Source: Polychytrium aggregatum (Eukaryota; Chytridiomycota; Chytridiomycetes; Polychytriales). Taken from it: a DNA stretch of 64,000 bases. The position numbers and the translations under genes are program-made. The first letter of the stretch is position 1. The number at the start of each line of letters is the position of its first letter. Location: positions 434,001 through 498,000 of the forward strand of contig NW_026516213.1 in the NCBI RefSeq assembly GCF_025602895.1. Direction: 5' to 3'. The notes under the pieces are model-generated. The model did not search any database and was not told where the DNA came from. It was given only the letters and a program-made list of their open reading frames with translations. Of this stretch, positions 1 through 14,830 are shown one piece after another.

Positions 1-396
1 CTCGGAGTGAGCTCGGCAGCCGCGATAGACAGCATAGACACCCCAGGTGACCCGGAAGGTGTATGCGGTAAAGACGCAGCTGAGGAGCAGGTAGAGGGCG
101 GCGAAAACCGTCGGGGTGTAGAAGGGCCCAAGGACAGACACCAGCAGGGTGGCGAACAGCCACAGGGCCGGCAGCCGCTGCCAAATCTGAGACCAGGGAA
201 GGAGCGTGGAGAACCGTCTTGGCTTGAACATGGTCGAGAGCAGGTGCAGGCGGCGGAAGGTCGGGCCAAGAAAGAGCGAGTGGGTGGCCAGAGGGACAGG
301 ACCGGAGACGATGTGGTCTGAGCGGCGTGGAAAGGAAAGGCCGGCAGCAACCCAGATGTACAACACCCGCAAGCCCCAGCGACGAGAGAGCGGCGG
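1..396 (-). CDS. Partial membrane protein, possibly a family 2 glycosyltransferase (N-terminal part)
   Basis: On the minus strand a frame stays open from about 480 to the window edge. It encodes a hydrophobic segment (LYIWVAAGL), a linker, then two likely membrane helices (LPALWLFATLLVSVLG and FAALYLLLSCVFTAY), ending in YAVYRGCRAHSE at base 1. A possible splice acceptor (CAG) sits just upstream of base 396, and an in-frame ATG lies at 231, so the true start is unsettled. The helices followed by a short basic stretch resemble the front end of membrane-bound family 2 glycosyltransferases, but the catalytic domain would lie outside the window, so that name is only a suggestion. Confidence 0.35.
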
Positions 397-1410
397 CTGG
401 GCAAATGGGGCCGGGAGCGGGTTTTTTCGGCGGCATGACAACGGGAATGCAATTGGATGGCAACGGCAATTCAAGGGCGACACAAACGGCAATGCAAAAG
501 CAATTCAATCCAAGTGCAAGCGACATGGCAGGGCACGCCGAAAGGCCATGGCGAGCAAGGGTTGCGGTTCAACTCAGCCGAGAGACGGGTCTGCGCGGGA
601 CCGCGAGGAGCGAGGCACGCAGTCTGTGTGCGCCCACAAGCTGCGCGAGACGCCGAGCGAGACGCTATGTGAGGGGCGAGAGCGTCCTTGGCGAGGAGCG
701 AGAGCCGCACAGCCACAGGCAGCCGACGCGCGTCGACCCACGCGCTTGCGGCACACGGACACAGGAGCGTCACAGCCTCTGTAACGGCGTGCGCTGTTCC
801 ACCGGCCCTATCAAGATCCCTGGGCAGCGGGAGATGGCGGGTGGAGACGCGGCGAGGATGCAGTGGGGATGCGGCGGGATGGATGCGCCAAGACCTGTCG
901 GTTGCAGCGAAGGCGAGCCAGAGAGCGAGCGAGCAAGCAGACGCAACCGCACTGAAATGGAGGCTGCCATGCCGATCGCAGCTGCCGATCAGCGTCGAAG
1001 GCGGCCAGCCAGTGTAAACGTGCGGCGCGCCTGACCCGATCGTCGAACGAGCAGAAGGTTCCAACGGCGCCGCTTGCGTTCCGAGGAGTCGCGCTTGTGG
1101 TCACACAGACACCCGTTTTGGACGATGCAACGCGTTGGTGCTCCTCCAGCGCCTGCGCAGCTGGTGTGCTTGTCCTGTTCCTGCGGGTTGAGGCATGCAG
1201 GCACGCCCCCTGCGCCAGAACCAGGGAGCGAGTATCCAGGGGTCGGCAATGGCGTCAGCTGGGGGTGCATGGCGGGCGCCACGCGGCAGCCGTGCCAGAG
1301 AGAAGCCAGCACGGGGCTGGTGGATGGTGTGCTTGGCGACGGCGAGGACGGGCGATGGAGCTGCCTCTGGGAGGCAATGGCAGCACGGCGGTCGCGATAT
1401 CGGTGAGGTG

Positions 1411-1475
1411 CGGTGGAGACATGCGGTGGAGACATGCGGTGGAGACATGCGGTGGAGACATGCGGTGGAGACATG
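1411..1475. repeat. 13-bp tandem repeat, 5 units
   Basis: Five perfect head-to-tail copies of CGGTGGAGACATG are seen. No gene is supported around it. Confidence 0.95.
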
Positions 1476-1920
1476 CGGACTGGACAAGACAAAACATGCG
1501 ATTTGAATGAGGCAAAGATTGTCCACAGGGAGCGGGATGTGGATCGGCGCGACGGGCGACGCAAGGCATGTGAATCGAGGCCGCATGCGCTGCGTCCATG
1601 CCTGCACTGCAGGAAGCCGGGTGGATCACGGCAGGAAGGCGGCGGCTGCGTTGCAAGCGACCGATGGCGAGTCCAGGGGGCGGCAACCAGAGGCAGCCGG
1701 TGCCATGTGCTGTCGCGGAGGGCGCGAAGGACGAGGCTGCGGGTCGTGCATCTGGCAGATTGGATGTGCTGGCTGACGGGCAAGCGATGGGCAAGCGATG
1801 GACAGATGAATGGACAAGCGATGGACAGAAGAATGGACAAGTAATGGACAGATGAATAGGAGATGAATAGGAGATGGTCGATATCCGCCCCGTGAAGGAC
1901 CAGGCGTAGCTTGGGTCTCT

Positions 1921-1945
1921 GCTACAGCCCAAATTGAAACGGGAC
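1921..1945. repeat. Solo transposon-end-like motif
   Basis: TACAG followed 13 bases later by AAACGGGACAG matches the layout of the terminal repeats of the Tc1-like element at 24-28 kb (TACAG, an AT-rich linker, AAACGGGACA). No inverted partner was found nearby. It may be a decayed end or chance. Confidence 0.35.
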
Positions 1946-3620
1946 AGCTCTGAGGGTGGATTGAGCGACACTGGTCGATGAGGTATTATGGAGCAGACGC
2001 CCAGGCAAATGTTATCGTGCATCCGACCAAGGATGCCGTTGTTTTCCGACATGGTGCCTCTGTCATGAGCGCAGACATTGTCGATTTCCCCTCTCGCCGT
2101 CGGCCATCCCCCCGCCAACACCCGCGATGCCTCCTCGCATCGCACCCGATCCCCAGCACCCCTCTCGTTGCACCCATCCGCATCCCAGGCGCCCCAAAAC
2201 ACCCCCCATTTGCCAATCCCGACGATGGGGCGGGCGTTCGGACAGCAAGCCGCCAACAACGCCGGCCTCTGTTGGTGCGCCTGGCTCCACCGAGTCACAC
2301 GCACCGCTGCAGCAGACACCCGCTCAGTCGCTGCGCTGCATGGATGGCGGCCTGTGCCTTTCCCGGCTTGCCGCTGTGGGGGCGACCACAAGACCGCGCG
2401 GCTGTACTTTGCTTGTGGGCAGCGGCAAGCGGGCCACACGGGACTTGTTGCCGGGGGGGCCTTGTGGGGTGAGCAACAGTCCAGGCCGAAATAGGCAACG
2501 CACGTACAGAGCGCGGGCGCGGGTGTTCATGTGGTTGCTGCGAGCTTGTTGGGGGGCGAAGGGCAAACACAGACACCAGTGGGTGTGCCAGGCAGCACTG
2601 TGCTGTGCTGTGCTGCGTTGTGTCGCTGCTGCGGGTGTGGGCATTGTGAATGTGGCACAGAGAGCGGCGCAGTGCAAGGCGGTGGTGGGACAGTTGAGTG
2701 AGTGACGTTGGCAGCACTGTTGTGGAAGGAGACAATGACACAGCAGAAGAGTCACGCAGCTCCAACAGCCTCCACAATACAGTGGCACCACAGCACAACG
2801 AAGCACAGCACAACGAAGCACAGCACAATGCTGTACAGCGGCAACACAAACAACAGGCACACCACAATGCGCGACGCGTCCCCCTTCCCCGCCGGCTGTG
2901 CGCGCCCGTCGCGCCGGCTCATGGCTGCCCTTGCCCTTACAAATTCATGTCGGCGCTTTATTTCGCCAGCGGGCGGGCGCTTCGAAATCGCTGCCGATCG
3001 GCCCTGTCGCCTCCGGCTCTCCTTCGTTCCGTCCTTGGTCTCGTCCTTCGTCTCGTCGCTGGTCCCTGTCCTTTCCCGGGTCCTCTCCGTCTTGCGCGAT
3101 CGTCTTGGCTCCCATCAGCCTCGTCTGTCTCTCGCCTGGCTCCCTTCCTTCCTTGCCCTCATACCAGTCCGGCGTCGGTCGCAAGTCCCCGCCTGCCGGC
3201 CAGAACGAGGTATGTCTGCAGCCACTTCCGTGGTGGTTGCTTCAGTCGCCTCGTTTGTGTGCTGCTGCTTCTGCCTTTCCCAATCCTTCGCCTCGTTTCG
3301 GCCCGGGCCTCTTTCGTCTGCAACCGTTCTCACCCGCTTGTTTCTGTCTGCAACGGCATCCATTGCAACCGCTCTCATCCGCCTCGTCGTTCTCGCTCCC
3401 CTTGGGCCCGCAACGGCTGGCTGGATCGCCGCTGCTCCTGTCCTTTTTCCCGAACGTCAACCAACCAGCAACCGACCCGCCGCATCGATCCCTGTCTCTG
3501 TTTAGCGCCCTGCTCTGACGCTCCTGCACTTTGCATCTAGCACATCCATCTTCCTCTCTCCCTCTCTCTCTCTCTCCCGCTGTCGTTCTCTTGCAGACCA
3601 CACCCTCCACATCCAGCATC

Positions 3621-7327
<3,707 letters not shown>

Positions 7328-9215
7328 TCTGCGAGGCAAACTGTGTAAATGGCTGACCGAGGCGACGACACCCGATCCCAACTCCCCCCCCCTCTCCGAA
7401 TCGCTTGGCGGGTGGATGGCAGTTCTGTCCTTGTTTTTTTTTCCTGTTGATCGCATCTGCTCCCATCTGTGCTCCCTTCTGTGCTTCTCTGCCATAGTTC
7501 CAGTAGCCGCCGAGTCCCCCCCCTCCATTCTGCGCACCGTCCCTCGTACTCTTGCTCACTTTCGCTCTCATTTCCCCCTCCCCTCAGCCAGTCTGTGTAG
7601 TCTTATGTTGGTTCCTTTCTCTGGTCTGCTTCCCTTCCTCGAACAAAGTATAATTTACTCCTCGCTCTTTACATTTGGGTTGTACCCGTATGTATCTTCA
7701 TCCCCCCTTTTTCTTGCTCGTCACCGAAACAGGCACACTGTGTGCTTGTCCGAAGCGAGCGAGCGAGCGAGAAGCAGAAGGCCAGCGAGCGACAGAGAGG
7801 CGAGATGGGAAGGGGGAGAATTGAAGTGCCATTTCTTTCGCTAACTCCCCCATCTTGCCCGACTCCCTGGTCTTCTCCTTTTCCTTGGCCTCATGTGTTA
7901 CGACTCATATTTCTTCTCTTGGCTCTGTCTTACTGCTCTGTCGTGCCGCGTGCCGCCTCGTAATCTTATCCGCCGTCAGGACATACAAGCGCCCGCTTCT
8001 CAAGCAAGCTACCATGGCTCCAGAAGGTGTCGTGTCTTCCTCGCTCCACCACACTTCATTTCATCCCCCGCTGTCCTTCCCCCTTCCTGTCCTTCATCAT
8101 ACTCTCGTACACTCAGCTGCCCTCCCCTCCCCACTGCCATATCATTTCTCGAACTCCATTGAAACACCTCTCCCCACTCACCACCAACTTTAATCCACAA
8201 AGGGCGCCCCTGGCGGTTGCTGTCAATGTACCCCGGCGGTTCAGCAACAAAAGGCCCTTTCCCCTGCCCCTCACACTCCTGACACACTTGACCACGCGAG
8301 CACACAGCAGCCTCGGCCCCTCCTCACTTTCTTCCAGATCTTCCTTTCGTCACTTCCGCGCCCTCTCCAGAACTCTATCTTTATTGATAGTCCCCATCCC
8401 TCTTTCTTTCATTCTCCTCTCTTCACCTCTTCCTCGTTTGCGAACCCGCCTCATCAGCCAATTCTCTCTTTCTCTCCCCTTTTTCACAGCCCTCCCCCTC
8501 CCCCCCCTCCTGAATCGTCTCGCAAATACACAGTACTGCCCTTCCAAAAAATACGATGCGAGAGAGATTTCTCTTGGACACGGTGTCTGATGTATGACGA
8601 GAGAGAGTAGGAGAGAGGAGAGAGGAGAAATCGCTTCTGGGCATTGCAAAAAAAAAAAACCCCCCAAGAGGAAGCAGGCGACGACGGCCGCAGCAAAGGG
8701 AGCATGCCGGGTCTGGTCTGAGCTCTGCGATCTGGCCCAAGGACAGGGGTTTGTTGTTGTGCTGGGCGAGGGGTGGTGCGATTTGTGCTGTGGTGGCCAC
8801 AATGAATATCCGCCAGCCAGACACAAACAGCGAACAAAGGGTGTCAAACTTGCCCATGTGTTCCCACCGAGTGAACTGTTCGCTGGCTGAACAGTGGATT
8901 TGCAAGCAGCTTGCTGGGCGAGGCAACAGCACAGCATCGAGGGACAACCAGCCAGACCCACCGCCCAAGCACAGAGCCGGTCACGCTGGCAGACTCAGCA
9001 GCTCGAGAGGAAGCACGAGCACTCGCTCAATGCAATCTGGCAAGCAGCCAGACCAAGCCGCCATCTCCTGGCTGCCCAGACCGACAAAAGGCGCTCCCCT
9101 CGCCCTTTCCCCTCGCCGTCGTTGTCTCGTTTCGCCCTTTCGGCTCCCTCCTCGCTCCCCTGCCCTCATCTGGCTTTGGTATCGGCACCTTTGTCGCTTC
9201 CATCCCAACCCCGGC
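7328..9215. other. Intergenic region between kinase and reductase genes
   Basis: No gene is supported. The first part is the probable 3' untranslated region of the kinase gene. It contains homopolymer runs (T near 7433, A then C near 8648) and pyrimidine-rich blocks at about 8.0-8.5 kb and 9.1-9.2 kb that look like the leader of the next gene. Confidence 0.5.
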
Positions 9216-12200
9216 ATGCTCAGGGCCATCTCCTGTTGTTTTGGAGGGTCCGCAGACCCGGTCGACGACCGAGATGTCTCCTCGCAGACCCCTGTCTCCC
9301 AACAGCCAACATTCCCTTCTCAGCCCGATCCCTTTGGCCCCTGGCTCCATCCCGTCGAGTGCCTCGTCAACACTGCCCGCGACGAGCCCGATGCCCTCCT
9401 AATCAACACCTACGAGAGCGGCATCTCGGAGCGGCTCAGCTATCTCCGTGTGTGGAAGCAGGCGTACTCGGTCGCCCAGGCTCTCAAGGCTCTCCCTGGC
9501 TGGAACGACGACGACCACGAGGTCATCGGCACCTTCTGCGAGGCCGAAGCCAGCTGGGTGATCTTCTCGCTTGCTGTGTGGATGCTGGGCAAGTGAGTAT
9601 CTCTGGTCTGGTCTGGTCTGGTCTGGTCTGGTCTGGTCAGTCTGCCTGTGCATGACATGACCGGCCTTTGTCCATGCCATGACCAGGATCGAGTCTCATC
9701 TGTACCTTGTTGCCATCCAGGAAAACACTCAACCTCGCTCTCAACTTCCCTGCCGCTGTTCGCAAGACTCTGTGCGAGAGGTTTGTCCTTGTGCTGGTCT
9801 CACATGTGTCTCAGGTGATTGACATCCCAGAGACCTCTGTGCTCAACCTGACTCGACCTTGACTCCAATCGAAACAGATACTTCATCAAGTACATCCTCT
9901 ACCACCACAGCAAGCCTGGCCGCACCATTGGAGTGACACTGGTCGATGCCACCACGTTCCCTGTGCTGGACAGCATCCCACCCCCGTCTCTCGAAGTCTG
10001 TGAACCCCTTGATGATTATGTCGCCATCCAGTGCACCTCTGGAACAACCGGTATGTGGAGTGGCTGAGCGTGATGGTCCAGCAGCAAAGCAGATGGTGCA
10101 GTGGTGAGTAGAGTAAGATGGTGAGTGTGGTGAATGTGGAAAGTGATACGCTGACGATGCACATCCAACCCACAACCCGACTCCTTCGTCCTGCATCCTG
10201 GTTCCTCGTCGCTCCCACAGGCATCCCCAAGTCGTGAGTTCTCCTGTGGCTTCTGATCCTGTGGATTCTGATCCTGTGTCTACCTGATACTTTCTCACAG
10301 TCACAAGTGATCACATCACCACTCGTTGACTGAATCCTTCTGTGCTTGATGTTGATTGTTGCAGGTTCAAGTTCCCACACACTGGTGCAATCACAATTCG
10401 AACCTCAATCGGAGTGCTGAAGAGCAGCGCCGGGATATTGCAGGTTAGGATACAGGACATCAAATATCCCATTGATCCGAGCCCAAAGGGGTTTACTGAC
10501 ATTTGACTCCTCTCAGACCCCATCATTTGTAGGGCCGTTAAGCTTTTTGCTTGGCACTCTGAATCTTGGAGGATCAGTTTGGATTCCCGAATTGACGTTC
10601 AACACAGTTGAGAAAGCAAAGAACGTTGCCCAAATCCTGGATGACGGCGTCGCCTTTCTGGGTTTAGTGGGTATCAGATCAATAGGCACAACAAACGCCA
10701 TGTGGTTCACATGCTGATGTCATTCATCCTCCCACAGACTCCCTCTTTCATGAAGTTGATCATCAACACCGCCGTTTCCCGGAACCCGAACATCAAGTGG
10801 ATGAGTGCAAAGAAAATATTGATGGGTGCAGAGCACGTGCCTATGAGCGTCATCCACATGACGAGGGAGAGCTTTCCCAATGCCGAGTTCCAGTCAGCCT
10901 ATGGATCGAGTGAGGTACAGTCCACGTCACTAGGTTTGCATCATCAATGAGCTGGGCATTTATTGACCGAAGTTTCTTCATCAGACAGGAGTTATTGGGG
11001 CAGGTTCGTTCTTGAGGATTCCAGCCGACAATCCCGTTCCAGAGAAGCTGGTCTACAAGTTGGTCAAACCTGGCGTGCGCTGCCTTCTCTTTGACGAGAA
11101 AGGCGAGATTATCGACCGACGATCATCAAACAGCGGAATCCTGGTCTTTGCCGTCGATCCCGAGCATCCTGCCAAGGACCATCCTGACTTTCTCAAAGCC
11201 GATCCCAACGACAAGCTGTCGACTTTCGGCTTCCTCGTGGATGGCTCGCCCCGAGTCTGCACCATGGACTGGGTCGAGATGGTCAGCGACAAGGAGTTCA
11301 GTGTTGTTGGAAGGTGAGTATGGCGACTATTGTGTGCTTGATCCATGAGAACTGCCATCCACACTCTTGGTTCCGATCCTTTTGCTCGCTGGATACTTAT
11401 CACTCTCATTCTCACACCTCACACCTCACACCTCACACCTCACACCTCACACCTCACACCTCACACCTCACACCTCACACCTCACACCTCACACCTCACA
11501 CCTCACACCTCACACCTCACACCTCACACCTCACACCTCACACCTCACCCTCCAGATTCGACCAGAAGATCAAGGTCAACGGTGTCTATGTCGACCTGAA
11601 CTACCTCAGGGAGCTTGTCCACAAGCACTTGTCCCAGGTCATTGCCGACTGCTACTTCATCCACACCTCCGAGAGGAAGATCATCTTGCTCTACGTCCTT
11701 CAGAAAGGATCCAATCCCGACTTGATCTCGGCCGATATCATCCGAGTCGTCGAGGACATGTTGTTGCTGCTGAACGTCTCCAAGGTCCCCATCCACAACT
11801 GCCTCAGGCTCCACGAGCTCCCCTTCAACGACTCGGGCAAGGTCGATCTCAAGAAGCTCAAGCGCATCGCCGAGAACATCGAGCAGTACGGCCAGGCGGT
11901 CGATTACCCGCCCCTCATGGTCACCAGAACGTTCTTGACCAAGATTGCCTTCAAGATCTCCGAGTTCAGCAGCCAGATCCTGGACAACCCCGGTCTCTAC
12001 GGCCGCAACTTTTACATTGGCGGCGTCGGCTTTGACTCGCTGAGCATCGGCCGCCTGGCTCTCGCCATCAGGGAGGAGTACGGTGTCGAGATCTCGCCAA
12101 TGATCCTGCTGTCGAACAGCATGAGTCCCAAGGATGCCGCCCAGCTGGTCGTCGACATTCTCGACGACAAGCTGGTGATTCCGCCGACAATCGATCTGGC

Positions 12201-13758
12201 TGCCGAGGCTGCCAAGCTCGACGATGCGAGTGTGACGGCCGAGGGTTTCCCTCCGTTTGTCTATCCCAAGGAGGTCCGCGGCATCGTCCTGACGGGTGCA
12301 ACCAGCTTCCTCGGAGCATTCCTGATCTTTGAGCTGGCACACAAGTTCCCTCGAGCCAAGATCTACTGCCTGGCACGAACCGAGACCGAGAAACTGGCCT
12401 TCCTCCGCACCTACTCCAACGCCTCGAGGCTGGTGATTGCATCGCGGAACAAGAACGATCCGTGGTATGACGTGCGAGACCGGTGGGTTGGTCTGCGCGG
12501 CGACGTTTCCAAGGAGCGATGGGCACTCTCGGACGAGCGATGGAAGGAGATTTGCGAAGAGACCGACATGATTGTGCACAACGCCGCCGAGGTGCACTGG
12601 CTCTACAACTACAACGAGCTCAAGGCAACAAACGTCCTCAGCACGGTGACGGTGCTGCAGCTGGCCACGACGCACCATCTCAAGGTGGTGCACTACATCT
12701 CGACCATCGGGACGATTGCCATGGCCAAGGGCTCCGACAAGCCGCTCGAGGAGAAAATGTACTCCAACTGGAACCTGTCGGGCGGCTACTCGCAGACCAA
12801 GTGGGCCTCTGAGCAGCTGATCAACAAGGCACGATCGAGGGGAGTGCCTGCAACCATCATTCGGCCAGCGATGATTGCTGGCGACAGCGGATACGGAGGT
12901 GAGCCGTGGTGATGTGTGATGTGTGATGTGGTGGAGATTCCCTCCTTCGTTCCCTCGACTTGGCCATGGGTTGATGATATTGTGTCGAGTGGCACCCATC
13001 CATCGACTGACACTGTTTCTCACCCTGTTCACTCCATCCTCCAGTGTGCAACACAGACGACTATATCTGGCGATACATCGAGGGATGCATCAAGCTCGGC
13101 ATTTGCCCGGCAAACGCCAGTCCCGTCACTTGGACCATGGATCCAGTCGACCATGTTGCCAAGGTGATTGCCGAGATTGTCAGCTCGGAGGAGGCGCTGT
13201 CCAAGTTTGTGTTCCACATCAGCGACTCGGAGCACAGGTGAGGAGTGCGTGGAGTGTGAGTGTGAGTGGAGTGGAGTGTGTGTGGGTGTCAGTCGATGCT
13301 GTGCTTGCCATTGAGTGGGTTGCAGATTGACATGTTTGATGGCGGACATCGTTGGCCATCGCAATCACCCCTCACTCACTCACTCACTCACTCACTCACT
13401 CACTCACAGTGTCATCACCGAGAAGCGTGTCTTTGAGATCGCCGATTCCGCTGGCTGGACTGTCCTGCAGGACACTCGCGAAAAGTTCAGGACAGTCATC
13501 TGGCGCAACCCATCGCCCGATAACCACGCCCTGCTTGCGTTCATGCGGATGCTGATGGACCTGTCCTTCAGGGTCGACAACACCAACACTCGCTCGATCT
13601 ACCCGACGCCGTGTCCCTCGCCCGAGCTGGTCGTCAGGAAAAGTCTCTTCCACTTGGATCGGGTGTCCTATCTCGACCAGCCCACGGCGGCGGAGACCGA
13701 GCTCAAGGACGAGGAGTATCCCGATGTCCGTCCCTTCACCCGCACCGGCCGCCACTGA
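9216..13758 (+). CDS. Carboxylate/aminoacyl reductase with adenylation, carrier and thioester-reductase domains
   Basis: Eleven exons join in phase: 9216-9592, 9721-9780, 9878-10050, 10221-10233 (13 nt), 10365-10443, 10517-10666, 10738-10914, 10985-11313, 11556-12898, 13045-13237 and 13410-13758. The adenylation domain shows TSGTTGIPKS, built across the 13-nt exon, and the later YGSSE motif. A carrier domain has the phosphopantetheine serine in GGVGFDSLSIGRL. The C-terminal NAD(P)H reductase has TGATSFLG and the YxxxK pair in GGYSQTKWASE. The family activates an acid as AMP ester, loads it on the carrier and releases it reductively as aldehyde or alcohol. At roughly 1,150 residues it is shorter than Lys2 and lacks a condensation domain, so it is better called an NRPS-like reductase. 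The substrate cannot be read. No biosynthetic cluster surrounds it. Confidence 0.85.
9602..9637. repeat. 5-bp tandem repeat in the first intron of the reductase gene
   Basis: About seven copies of TCTGG/CTGGT lie within the first intron, just after the donor site. Confidence 0.85.
11411..11547. repeat. 7-bp tandem array (about 19 units) inside an intron
   Basis: An almost perfect run of CTCACAC fills most of the 242-base intron between 11314 and 11555 of the reductase gene. It leaves a frame open as a Ser-His-Leu-Thr-Pro run, but splicing GTGAGT to CCAG removes it and joins GR to FDQK. Confidence 0.9.
13369..13408. repeat. 4-bp (CTCA) array at an intron end
   Basis: About nine copies of CTCA run directly into the CACAG splice acceptor of the last reductase exon. 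Confidence 0.85.
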
Positions 13759-13997
13759 TGTTGTGCTGGCTGGGCTGACCGATCGATCAGTGTCGTCTCG
13801 TTGCCCTTCCGTTCTGCGGCCGAGTCTTGTTGGACTGCCAGACACTGAACACGATTGATCCAACATTGAGTTGCGTGTGGTGGATGGTGAATGGTGATGA
13901 AGATGGTGGTGGATTGCGCTGTCGACATCCAGTCCTTCCTGCATCGCACCGGGTTCTCTGGTGGACAATCTGCGGGATTTCAGTCGTCTCGAGTGAT
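13759..13997. other. Intergenic spacer before the duplicated segment
   Basis: This is the 3' flank of the reductase gene up to the edge of the duplicated segment. No gene is visible. Confidence 0.5.
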
Positions 13998-14374
13998 TCC
14001 ACCACACCCACAGGTTCCAATCGAGGCTGCAGATGGTCACGGCCTGCCCTTTCCACATGTTCACACCACCTCAGTCGACGACATGCCAGCTCAATGACCG
14101 AATGAACATCGAGGGCCATCATCAGCCTGGTGGCCCCCAGATGGCGTCAGCCAACACAGTCGACGAGACTTCTCGATGTGAATGACAGCCGGCCACAACC
14201 CGCTGGTTTCACTTGTTTGTCCTCGGTCGATTGCAGCGATGCGGGCGAAGGAGAGCACAGTGACGACATGGTCCCCTGCCGCCCGCTGGAAAGTGACCCG
14301 ATCGCTCTTGTCACTGTTGCCCACACAGAGAAAGGCCGTGTCTTGCTCGTTTGCACAACATGGTTTGGGACTGT

Positions 14375-14732
14375 CCTTCGTCGGTCTCATTCACCAAACC
14401 TTCGTCGGTCTCATTCACCAAACCTTCGTCCGTCTCGGTCACCAAACCTTCGTCCGTCTCGGTCACCAAACCTTCGTCCGTCTCGGTCACCAAACCTTCG
14501 TCCGTCTCGGTCACCAAACCTTCGTCCGTCTCGGTCACCAAACCTTCGTCCGTCTCGGTCACCAAACCTTCGTCCGTCTCGGTCACCAAACCTTCGTCCG
14601 TCTCGGTCACCAAACCTTCGTCCGTCTCGGTCACCAAACCTTCGTCCGTCTCGGTCACCAAACCTTCGTCCGTCTCGGTCACCAAACCTTCGTCCGTCTC
14701 ATTCACCAAACCTTCGTCCGTCTCAGTCACCA
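14375..14732. repeat. 24-bp tandem array, 14 units plus a partial one
   Basis: The unit is close to CCTTCGTCCGTCTCGGTCAC plus CAAA, with CATTCACC variants at the edges. It lies downstream of the WD40 gene. The inverted copy at 63.2-63.4 kb has only 10 units. Confidence 0.95.
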
Positions 14733-14830
14733 ACGCAACTTGGCGAGGGAGAATGAGTCTCGCTCTTGGCTTTCCGATCTTCTCGATCCCCTGCGTGCAC
14801 ACCAGCACCCAGTTCCCCGTGCTTTGCTGC

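Larger units (their letters stand above)
397..3620. other. Long intergenic region without a convincing gene
   Basis: Open frames occur on both strands but none has a recognisable domain or a consistent splice pattern. The region holds a 13-bp tandem array near 1.4 kb, imperfect repeats of a GATGGACA-like word near 1.79-1.87 kb, a transposon-end-like motif near 1.93 kb, and pyrimidine-rich DNA from about 2.9 kb to the kinase start, which looks like promoter and 5' leader. Confidence 0.5.

Noticed and set aside
1255-2439. 394-codon minus-strand open frame
   Set aside because: Codon content follows the GC bias only, there is no domain, and it crosses a tandem repeat. Several equally long frames overlap it on the other strand.
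11314-11555. Open frame through the 7-bp array, giving a Ser-His-Leu-Thr-Pro repeat protein
   Set aside because: Good GTGAGT and CCAG splice sites flank it, and removing it joins two parts of the adenylation domain in frame.
9216-13758. Identification as Lys2 (aminoadipate reductase)
   Set aside because: The predicted protein is shorter than Lys2, and the sequence between domains does not clearly match. The general NRPS-like reductase call is safer.
14375-14732. Regular 24-bp array that might look like a CRISPR array
   Set aside because: The units are contiguous with no unique spacers, the array lies in a eukaryotic intergenic region, and no cas gene is present. It is a plain minisatellite.
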